Assembly: GCA_910577685.1 (NCBI GenBank)
Contig: CAJTOH010000070.1
Coordinates: forward strand, 1-10,832
Direction: 5' to 3'
DNA length: 10,832 bases
Source of the DNA: an uncultured Dorea sp.
GTDB taxonomy: Bacteria; Bacillota; Clostridia; Lachnospirales; Lachnospiraceae
The notes beneath the pieces are model-generated. The model was not told the origin of the DNA. It was given only the letters and a program-made list of their open reading frames with translations, and made no database searches. How positions within the stretch are numbered: position 1 is the stretch's first letter; every line of letters begins with the position of its first letter. Shown in pieces: positions 1 through 7,600 of the stretch. The translations under genes were made by a program, and so were the position numbers.

Positions 1-85
1 TTCTCAACCTTCTTTCTTGGAATTCCCTATATTTGAATTATACAGGAAGCTCCTAATAATATTTTATCTGTTCGAAAAGTCTAAA

Positions 86-286
86 TTACGATATTATGCC
101 GTGGTCACGGCACAACGCCTCAATACTTCTGTCATAGGTCGCCTCAGCCTCTGCGGAAAAGAAGCATCCGGGAACCCCTTCGTTGTTGTCGCGGTGATGC
201 GCTACACATTCGCAGCATTTACCATGTCTTGGACAGTTGTAGGTACAAGGACACGCCCTATGATTGTCACAAGGATTCACTTCCAT
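86..286 (-). CDS. Small cysteine-rich protein, DUF6485-like
   Basis: A 66-residue protein with nine cysteines and several histidines. The core CPCTYNCPRHGKCCEC (residues 12-27) is followed by a His pair (30-31), a GVPGCFF segment (38-43) and a conserved-looking TYDRSIE stretch (50-56). The clustered CxC, Cx3C and CCxC pairs suggest a structural metal site, zinc or iron, but no function is established. From memory the pattern matches the uncharacterised DUF6485 family, small proteins common in Clostridia; this was not checked by search. There is no signal peptide or membrane segment, so it is probably cytoplasmic. The ATG at 286 follows AAGGAGG by only 3 bases, so the GTG at 280 (codon 3) is an alternative start. 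The gene begins 124 bases after the transporter stop and has its own extended -10 promoter candidate, so it is probably not an essential part of the NRPS operon. The product family is likely; any role is unknown. Confidence 0.8.
   Translation of the reverse strand: MEVNPCDNHRACPCTYNCPRHGKCCECVAHHRDNNEGVPGCFFSAEAEATYDRSIEALCRDHGIIS
97..112. repeat. Short GC-rich palindrome at the 3' end of the small gene
   Basis: The arms tgccgtg (97-103) and cacggca (106-112) are perfect complements around two bases. As RNA this would form a 6-base-pair stem with a 4-base loop. It lies in the last codons of the cysteine-rich gene, just before its stop at 86-88. No T-tract follows on either strand, so I do not call a Rho-independent terminator. 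Confidence 0.35.
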
Positions 287-289
287 ATT

Positions 290-296
290 CCTCCTT
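290..296 (-). promoter_or_regulatory. Shine-Dalgarno site of the small cysteine-rich gene
   Basis: The minus strand reads AAGGAGG, a full match to the anti-Shine-Dalgarno core. Three bases (AAT) separate it from the ATG at 286, which is tighter than usual. A GTG at 280 would lie at a more typical distance of nine bases. The site supports the gene being real but leaves its start uncertain by two codons. Confidence 0.75.
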
Positions 297-361
297 ACTT
301 GTTATTTCTTGCCTTATTCCGAAAAGAGTCATCCCCATATTCCTTTCAGACACTTTCTGCA

Positions 362-370
362 ATTATAACA
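362..370 (-). promoter_or_regulatory. Extended -10 promoter candidate for the small cysteine-rich gene
   Basis: The minus strand reads TGTTATAAT, a perfect extended -10 element (TGnTATAAT). The -35 region is weak: about 17 bases upstream lies GACAAT. Transcription would start near position 355 and leave a leader of roughly 70 bases before the ATG at 286. The element lies between the transporter stop (411) and the small gene, in the right orientation. It overlaps one arm of the inverted repeat at 368-389. A chance match in AT-rich intergenic DNA is possible, but the nine-base match and position favour a real promoter. Confidence 0.5.
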
Positions 371-389
371 ATTTCGTACCTTAAATTGT
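368..389. repeat. Inverted repeat overlapping the candidate promoter
   Basis: Perfect 7-base arms, acaattt at 368-374 and aaattgt at 383-389, flank an 8-base centre. On the minus strand the repeat covers the spacer between the -35 and -10 regions and the TG of the extended -10, where a repressor operator would often sit. The arms are AT-rich, so an RNA hairpin would be weak. No T-run follows, so it is not a standard terminator for the transporter. An operator role is an inference from position alone. Confidence 0.4.
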
Positions 390-410
390 CGCGTTTGGGA
401 TAACTTATGC

Positions 411-2177
411 TTATTTGGGGACAATATTCAATTCTGCCACCGTGTTGTTCATATTTAAAACCCGCATATACTGAAAATCGGACATAAGCTTTCGAAGCAG
501 CCCGATTCCGCCCACCGTTACCTTCTCCTCCTGCTCTTTCGTATCCGGGCGGTACTCCAACGGATTAAAGGGGACTCCGTCGTCACGGATTCTCAAGATG
601 TATTTGTCATCCTGAATAGTAAAACTAATATCCATATAATTTTTCTGGTCAGACCGATAGCCGTACCGTACAATATTGGCTGCGATCTCCTCCATGGCAA
701 GTCCGAGAATTCTCCCGTCCTTCTCGGAGATACCGTTTTCCTCGCAGAAAATAAACAGCTTCTCACGGAAAGCAACCACCTCGTTCAAGTCGTTGCGGAT
801 GGAACAGTCTAACGTCCTGACGTCCGATACCTGAGGCAGCATATAGACCCCTTTCTCAAACCTTCCCCTGCGCTGTCCTCTCCTTCGGTACATATAGCTT
901 AACAGGATCGTAACCGCTTCGCTTGCCGCCGCCATAACGCACACGCCGGGAAGCCCCCACAGGAAGATTCCCCCAAGGGTTAAAGGCACGATAACCAGAA
1001 ATCCCTGAAGCGCCGTAATCACCGTAGAAAGACCGGGCTGTAAGATGGTTTGATAGTAGGACATCAGGAACTTGTTGTACACATAGAACGGAAAACTTAA
1101 TGCAAAAATGCGCAGAGCCATGTCGCACATGCCAAGCATCTCTCCCTCTGTAATTCCAAAAAGCCCTGCAATAAACCGGGGAACTATGAGGAATATCAGC
1201 AGCAGCGCCGCAATGGCAATGTAACTGTAAAGGAGCACCTTCTTACAGAGGGCGCGTATTCCGTAATAATCCCGTTCCCCGTATAGGATTCCCGCAATAT
1301 TCTGCACCAGCCCAATGATACCGCCCACACACAGCTCTGCTATCAGCACGGCGTTGGCGCAGACCGAGTAAACCGCCATTGAATCGTTTCCCAGAAGCCT
1401 TACAATGGCCGAATTGATAATAACCGACTTTAAGGCCGACATCAGGGTAAACGCCGCACTGGGAATTCCCGCCTTTGCCGCCAGACAGGCATAGGATAAC
1501 GCCTCCCTGTCCGGCTTCCTAAGACGCAGCATCCGGTGCTTTGACCGGAAATAGAACAGAACCGTCGCCATGCCTGTCAGATACCCGATTACGGTAGCAA
1601 GGGCGCTTCCCGCCATCCCGATTTTGAAAACCTTTAGAAAAACCAAGTCCAAGGCAAGATTCACCGCATTTGCAATGATAAAAAGGGCGCTTCCAAGCTG
1701 CGGATGATTGTCTGCGTTCATAAAATAGCAAAAAATAATCGCAAGAGTCAGAATGGGAATCCCGCCGAAATTCACGGCAATGTAAGGCTCAGCCAGAGCC
1801 GCCAGCGTCTCGTTCCCGGACAGCGCCGCTGCAAGAACGCCCGGCAGGAACGGGGTAAACAATGCAAACGCCAAAGACAAGACTGTCCCCGCTGCCAAAG
1901 CCGCGCTAAACACACCGTCCGCCTCCTTGGCGCTTCGCTTTCCCAGCAGAACGGCGGCCTTTGCCGCCCCTCCCATTGCCAGCATCATCGCCGGCATCTG
2001 GAGGAGGAGCAGCACAGGCATCGAAATCTCAATAGCCGCCATTGCGTCCGGCCCGAGGATATTCCCTACAATCATGCCGTCCACTACATTGCCAAGCTGC
2101 ATCGCCACCGTCATCAAAACGCCCGGAAGAATATACTGATGAATTTTTTTATTAATCAAAAATGCATTTCTCTCCAT
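411..2177 (-). CDS. MATE-family exporter fused to an RsbW-like ATPase domain
   Basis: A two-part protein of 588 residues from the ATG at 2177; a GTG at 2183 would add two. Residues 1 to about 435 are a MATE/DinF-type multidrug and metabolite exporter, with about twelve hydrophobic helices and an early GNVVDGMIVGNILGPDAMAA segment typical of MATE helix 1 and the loop after it. MATE proteins export small molecules using a Na+ or H+ gradient. After a basic linker (YMYRRRGQRRGRF), residues about 455-590 form a GHKL ATPase of the anti-sigma-factor kinase type (RsbW/SpoIIAB). It has an N-box ExxxN (MEEIAANIV), a G1 box DDG followed by VPFNP, and a G2 box GGIGLLRKL, so ATP binding looks intact. The ATG is preferred because AGGGG lies five bases upstream. 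The gene starts 8 bases after the NRPS stop, so it is almost certainly co-transcribed and is the likely product exporter or self-protection pump. What the kinase-like tail does is unknown, and no RsbV-like partner is in the window. Confidence 0.92.
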   Translation of the reverse strand: MERNAFLINKKIHQYILPGVLMTVAMQLGNVVDGMIVGNILGPDAMAAIEISMPVLLLLQMPAMMLAMGGAAKAAVLLGKRSAKEADGVFSAALAAGTVLSLAFALFTPFLPGVLAAALSGNETLAALAEPYIAVNFGGIPILTLAIIFCYFMNADNHPQLGSALFIIANAVNLALDLVFLKVFKIGMAGSALATVIGYLTGMATVLFYFRSKHRMLRLRKPDREALSYACLAAKAGIPSAAFTLMSALKSVIINSAIVRLLGNDSMAVYSVCANAVLIAELCVGGIIGLVQNIAGILYGERDYYGIRALCKKVLLYSYIAIAALLLIFLIVPRFIAGLFGITEGEMLGMCDMALRIFALSFPFYVYNKFLMSYYQTILQPGLSTVITALQGFLVIVPLTLGGIFLWGLPGVCVMAAASEAVTILLSYMYRRRGQRRGRFEKGVYMLPQVSDVRTLDCSIRNDLNEVVAFREKLFIFCEENGISEKDGRILGLAMEEIAANIVRYGYRSDQKNYMDISFTIQDDKYILRIRDDGVPFNPLEYRPDTKEQEEKVTVGGIGLLRKLMSDFQYMRVLNMNNTVAELNIVPK

Positions 2178-2180
2178 ATT

Positions 2181-2187
2181 CACCCCT
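2181..2187 (-). promoter_or_regulatory. Ribosome binding site of the MATE gene, overlapping the NRPS stop
   Basis: The minus strand reads AGGGGTG, overlapping the NRPS stop codon TAG (2186-2188) and ending three bases before the ATG at 2177; the AGGGG core is five bases away. The alternative GTG start (2183) lies inside this site, which argues against it. The overlap of stop codon and ribosome binding site fits translational coupling of the exporter to the synthetase. Confidence 0.6.
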
Positions 2188-4654
2188 AGATCCTGCCGTC
2201 AAAAAATCCCAATGTCTCAAGCGCGGTCAGCGCATTTCTCAGGTAATCCCCATCCGGCATAGGCCACTTGAACCCAAGCCGGTAAAGGGCCTTTGTGGTA
2301 AACCCGTTATCCGCGTCGATATAGACCGAGCTGTTATCCTTTTCACCGGAGGAATATGCAATCAGCCCCGAAATCAGTTCATTCTTCTCCTCATTTTCAA
2401 AGGCAGCCTCAAGCACCTCATTAAACCTTTCATCACTCACAACGTCGACCTTAATCCCCGACCGGTTCATCTGCTCGATTACGTCCGCCATCTGGATTAA
2501 ATAACTGCTGTAGGCATGGAACACGCTGAAATCCCCTTCCGCCGAAGCCAATCTTACAATCGCCTCCGCCGTGCAGTCAATGGGCGAGAACTCCGCGGGC
2601 ATATCCAGCATAGATACCGGAAACTTTCCAAGAGCCACATACCCCCGCAGGGTGCGCATAAATCCATTGGTCACGGAATTAATCTGGAACTCTCCGTCGC
2701 TTACACGGCTCATTAAGTTTCCTACACGAATAACCTTGCCCTTAAGCCCGTCCGAAACCGCCTCAAGCACCGCCTTCTCCGCCCGGAATTTCGTATCGAT
2801 ATATTTGTTCGTCAGGCTTTGGCCGAAGTACAATTCATTCTCATAAAGACGCTTCTCTGCCGGAAACTTTCCGGCTGCGTTCTCGCCTGCAATGCTGACG
2901 GTAGAAATCTGGACTAACTCCCGTCCCGTTTCTTTACACAGATGAATCAGATTCAGCACTCCCTGATAATTCACCTTCTCAAGCGTATCATCCGCAGAGA
3001 AATGCTTCACACACGCCGCACAGTTAATAATCTGCCGGAAATCATAAGCCTTAAGCCCGTCGACTTGATCTCGATCCGTAATATCTCCTTCAATGAGGCG
3101 AATCCGGCCGCCGAATAATTCCTCATAAGGATTGCTGAAATAGTACACCAGCATACTCTTAAGCCGCTTTTCCAACGATAACGCTTTTCCCTTCCGAAGC
3201 AGGCAGTAGACCGTCCGGTCTCCATTGTCAATCAAGTACTTTAGGATATGCGCCCCAAGGAAACCGTTCGCCCCTGTCAGCAGGATGCTGCCGGCCTTAG
3301 ACGGACGGATCTCATCCACATTCTCCACGCTGTTCCTGCTCAAAATCTTCTCCAAAGAACCTTGCTTATCCTGACCGCCCTCTGCCTCGTCGTCGCCGCC
3401 CTCTCCCCGGTTTAATTCCTGAATATGGCGTTCCAGACTTAGAGGCGTCTTATAGTCAAACAAATCGGCATAGGATATCGGAAGCCCTGCGCTCATACAC
3501 TTCATAGCCACCTTGGACGCTGACAGGGATGTTCCGCCGTTTTCAAAGAAATCATCCTCGATTCCGATCTGCTTGGTACCCAGAGCCATCTCGAAGATCT
3601 CGCACAGCTTTCTCTGTAATTCCGTGCGCGGCTTCACATAATTCCTATTCTCCGCGGTATACTCCGGTTCCGGAAGAGCGCGCTTATTTACCTTTCCATT
3701 GTTGGTAAGGGGCAGCTCAGGAAGCTGCATCAGGACGCTTGGCACCATGTACGGCGTTAAATATTTCTGCATGAAGCAGGTCAATTTCTGCCTGTCAATC
3801 TGGCTCTTGGCCACAAAATATCCGCACAGGAACTGGATAGAATCCTTCTCCTTTACCACCACCACACTGGAATTTACCGTAGGATACTGGTTCATAACAT
3901 TCTCAATCTCATCCAACTCCACGCGCAGCCCCCGCAGCTTCACCTGATTATCCATGCGCCCCATGAACTCAATCTTTCCATGGTGATTCCATTTCGCCAA
4001 ATCGCCGCTTCGGTATGCCTTCCTGCCCTCGAACTGAATAAATTTGTCCGCCGTCATCTCCGGCTTCCCGACATAGTCTCTGCCGACGCCGTTTCCGATA
4101 ATCAGAAGCTCGCCCGGCGCTCCGGCAGGCAGCAGGTTCCTATAGCGGTCAATCATCACCATCTTAATATTCGCCATAGGCTTTCCGATGGTAACCTTTT
4201 CCCCTGTCATCTGGTCAAAGGCACAGCCAATGGTGGTCTCCGTCGGCCCGTATCCGTTAAATATAATAGCCTCTGTCCCCAAAGCCCTGATCTTGTCATA
4301 GAGAGCCTCCGGAAATGCCTCCGCACCCACGTTAAACACCTTAATCCGGGACAGGGACTTCTTCATCTCCGGCATGTCGATAATATTAATCAGGAAGGAC
4401 GGCGTACAGGTCAGCACATCCACCCCGTTTTTCAAAATCAGACTGGAAAGAGCCAGAGGATTATGGATTTCCTCCTCATTTGCCATGCAGACCGTAATCC
4501 CGTGATAAAGGGGGATACATTCCTCCAAAATGGATACGTCGAAGGTAATAGCCGCAAATGCCAGAGATACCGTGGCATTATAGACATACGCCTGCGCCTC
4601 CACGTTGTAACGGTTATCGTCCACATAGTTGACCAGATTTCGGTGCTCAATCAT
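2186..4654 (-). CDS. NRPS 3' portion: rest of third adenylation domain, carrier protein, terminal thioester reductase
   Basis: These 822 residues continue the NRPS after the frame break at 4657-4662. Residues 1 to about 330 are the remainder of adenylation domain A3: A4 FDVS (38-41), A5 GYGPTE (134-139), A7 RSGD (215-218), A8 GRMDNQVKLRG (232-242) and A10 NGKVNKR with catalytic Lys321. A carrier domain follows, with phosphopantetheine Ser376 in NGGTS. An acidic, Gly-rich linker (about 416-430) leads to a C-terminal reductase (about 455-822). The reductase has a GxxGxxG NAD(P)H site (461-467) and a short-chain-dehydrogenase-like YxxxK pair (Tyr618, Lys622). Such R domains release the thioester-bound peptide as an aldehyde, or as an alcohol after a second reduction. 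The ATG at 4654 overlaps the upstream stop by eight bases. The domain lacks its own A3 P-loop, so it is either the tail of a single broken gene or half of a split A domain. The same frame is open upstream to 4906, but those 84 residues have no NRPS character and shadow the other frame. Confidence 0.88.
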   Translation of the reverse strand: MIEHRNLVNYVDDNRYNVEAQAYVYNATVSLAFAAITFDVSILEECIPLYHGITVCMANEEEIHNPLALSSLILKNGVDVLTCTPSFLINIIDMPEMKKSLSRIKVFNVGAEAFPEALYDKIRALGTEAIIFNGYGPTETTIGCAFDQMTGEKVTIGKPMANIKMVMIDRYRNLLPAGAPGELLIIGNGVGRDYVGKPEMTADKFIQFEGRKAYRSGDLAKWNHHGKIEFMGRMDNQVKLRGLRVELDEIENVMNQYPTVNSSVVVVKEKDSIQFLCGYFVAKSQIDRQKLTCFMQKYLTPYMVPSVLMQLPELPLTNNGKVNKRALPEPEYTAENRNYVKPRTELQRKLCEIFEMALGTKQIGIEDDFFENGGTSLSASKVAMKCMSAGLPISYADLFDYKTPLSLERHIQELNRGEGGDDEAEGGQDKQGSLEKILSRNSVENVDEIRPSKAGSILLTGANGFLGAHILKYLIDNGDRTVYCLLRKGKALSLEKRLKSMLVYYFSNPYEELFGGRIRLIEGDITDRDQVDGLKAYDFRQIINCAACVKHFSADDTLEKVNYQGVLNLIHLCKETGRELVQISTVSIAGENAAGKFPAEKRLYENELYFGQSLTNKYIDTKFRAEKAVLEAVSDGLKGKVIRVGNLMSRVSDGEFQINSVTNGFMRTLRGYVALGKFPVSMLDMPAEFSPIDCTAEAIVRLASAEGDFSVFHAYSSYLIQMADVIEQMNRSGIKVDVVSDERFNEVLEAAFENEEKNELISGLIAYSSGEKDNSSVYIDADNGFTTKALYRLGFKWPMPDGDYLRNALTALETLGFFDGRI

Positions 4655-7600
4655 TACCCCCCTTCGGTTTTCCCGTAGAGCCTGAGGTATAGATACAGTA
4701 GCACAGATTGTCAGGCCGGACGTCCACATGGGGATTTTCTGTCTTTCCCTCCGAAGAAAGAAGCTGGTCGATAAAAATCGCCTTGACCGGCAATTTATCC
4801 AGAAGCATTTTACGCTCTTTCGCCAGACTCTCAGGCAGCAATAAGAACTCCGCCTTAGAATCCTCCAGAATATAGCTGATTCTCTCGTCCGGATATTCGG
4901 GGTCAATAGGGAGAAACGCGCCTCCCGCCTTCATAATTCCCTGCCTTGCGGCATAGACCTCCACAGTCCGTGGCAGCATGACGCCCACCATCTGCTCAAG
5001 CTTTAAGCCCATGTCGATCAGGCAGTTGGCAATCTTGTTGGCGTTCTCATTCAACTGCCGGAATGTCAGGGACGTACCGCAGGCAATCACAGCTGTTTTG
5101 TCCGGATACAGGGCCGCCTGCCGTTCAAAGAGGATGTTTGCCGTAGTCTGCTCCACCTCATAATCCGTCTCGTTGTAGCTGTCAAGCTCACGGCGGGCCT
5201 TCCCGCTAACCATGGAGACCTCCTTCAACTGTTTCTTTATCCGGAATTCCAGAACCACAGCCGACAGACTCTCCATTAACCCTGCCACCGTTCGTTCCTC
5301 GTACATGTCGCTTCGGTACTCTACTTGGTACACAATTTCCCCGTTTTCCACCAGCACGTCGACAGACAGCGGCGCTTTGGCCGTATCTAAGGAAAGCTCT
5401 TGTAAAACCGCCTTCTCTCCGGCAATCTCGTCAAACTGGAAATTGTCCCCCTGGAACGCGAACATAAGGTCAGCCTTAATATTGTAAGCCCTGCTGATTT
5501 CCGCAAAGGAGTAGATATCGGAATTCATACTGTTCATCAACTGCTCGCCGGTTTCCCTCAGATAATCTCCTACCGCCTTCTCCCCATCAAGGTTACAGTA
5601 CACAGGCAGGGTCTTTACCAGCATATTCATCACAGACGCCAGACGGGAATCATTTCTTCCATTATAAATAGTGGTAAATACTGCCTCGTCTTTATAGACA
5701 TAACGTCCGACTACAAACCCAAAAGCCGCCGTAAACAGGGTATTCATAGTAATCCTTTGTTCTTCGCAGAATTTCTTCAAAGCGTCCGGCTTTAGCGCGG
5801 CCTTCCCCTTATATACTCCCAAGCCCGGGGAAGCCTCCCTGTAATCCCTTGCCGGAAGGAAATCCGTATCACAGCCTTCAAATACCGAGTCATAATAACG
5901 CTTCGCAAGGGCATACTCCTCGCCTTTTAACGCCTTCTGCTCTACAAGCGCCGCCTCAAAGCCGGTGAAGCTCTCTTTCGTAAGCCCGCCGCCTTCATAT
6001 GCCCGATTCATATCCCTAAGGAAGATCCCGCAGGATTCCCCATCGCTGATAATATGGTGGAATTCCAGGAACAAGTATTTCCCCTCCGGCGTATCGAAAA
6101 GACAAATTCTAAATAAACGGTCGCCGATGAGCCGGTAAGGCTTAACCAAATCCTCCTTACACATAGACTGGCATATCTCTAACTCAAAAGGCAGCTCGTC
6201 GTTTCGCTTCTGCCAGATATCGCCGTTATCATCCATATACAGAGTGGTCTTAATATATGGATGAGCCTCCACCGCGGCCTCCAAAGCCCTCTTAAGCCGG
6301 CCAAGGTCTACTTTTTCCCCGAGATGGAACAGGAATGGAATGTTGTAAATGGTACTGCCCGGATTTGCGGCGCACTCCACGAAAATGCCGTTCTGGGTCT
6401 GGGTCAGAGGATATGCCTCCTGTTTTGCAAAGGCTTCCTCCCCTTGACTTTGTGCAAGGAACTGCTCTAACTTCTCTACCGTGTCATTCTCCTTTAAATC
6501 CTTATTGCGGATAACCGCGCCGTCAAATGCCTCGGAAAGCAGGACGTTCAGCTTCACGGCCCCAATGGAGGTAAGCCCTGCCCGATAGATATCCGTGGTT
6601 ACGCCAAATTCCTTATGGCCGATTACCTCTGCCATGCAGTCGAAAATCTTCTGCTGCGTCTCATTCTTTGGCGGCGCCAATTCCTCCTGCCTGCGCTCAG
6701 GTACAGGAAGGGCGCGCTTATTCACCTTCTGGTTCTGATTCAGCGGAATCTTGTCAATCTGCATGGTCACGGCAGGAACCATATAAGGCGGTTTGCTCTC
6801 CTCGATAAATGCATTCAGGGCGTCCACATCCACTTCTCCCTCTGACACCACATAAGCGGCAATATATTTTCCGCCTGCCGGCTCGTCAAACGCCGCCACA
6901 GTGGCATCCGTAATCCCCGGGAATCTGCGGATAACCTCCTCCACTTCTGAAAGCTCGATACGGAAGCCTCTTACCTTTACCTGACCGTCGCGCCTGCCGA
7001 TAAACTGGATGTTCCCGTCCGGCATAAACCGCACGATATCTCCGGTATGGTAGAGCCTGTCGTAGCCTTTAAGAGTGCAGAAAGGATTGGAGGAATATAC
7101 CTCTGCCGTCTTGTCCGGCCTATTCAGATACCCCCGGCTCACCTGATATCCCGCGATGCACAGCTCGCCCGGCATCCCCACAGGCGCGCGTCTTCCCTGG
7201 CTGTCCAATACATAGAGCTTAATGTTGGAGATTGCCTTTCCGATAGGGAAGTCGTCTTCATACCTCTCAATCGGGTAAGCAGTCACATTTACCGTACACT
7301 CAGTAGGCCCGTAAATATTATAATACTTCGTATTCCCTTCCGGAGTAAACGGTGCAAGAGCCTCGCCGCCCATGGCCAGATGCAAAAGCTTCCCGTTCTT
7401 CATGCTAGTGGCAAATGCCCGCCCAATCTGGGTCGTCATAAATATATGGGTAATCCCCTGCTTTTCAAAATACTGATTCAGGCCGTTCAAATCCAGACGG
7501 ATATTTTCCTCAATAATATGAGTCTCTGCCCCCACGGTCAGCGCCGGATACATATCCATCATATTCGCGTCAAAACCGTAGCTCGCATACGCAGCCACCT

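Noticed and set aside
37..42. TATAAT on the minus strand near the left edge as a promoter
   Set aside because: There is no acceptable -35 at 16-18 bases, and the would-be downstream gene lies outside the window, so it cannot be supported.
368..389. Rho-independent terminator after the MATE gene
   Set aside because: The stem is AT-only apart from one pair per arm, and no T-run follows on the minus strand.
17..403. Plus-strand open frame of 128 codons
   Set aside because: It lies opposite the cysteine-rich gene, has no convincing ribosome binding site, and its translation has no recognisable family features; the minus-strand gene has a full Shine-Dalgarno match and a patterned cysteine motif.
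4655..4906. Upstream extension of the downstream NRPS frame to an ATG at 4906
   Set aside because: These 84 residues are Arg- and Cys-rich with no NRPS character, while the other frame over the same bases encodes a normal A-domain start ending in YTSGSTGKPKG. It is a shadow of the upstream frame.
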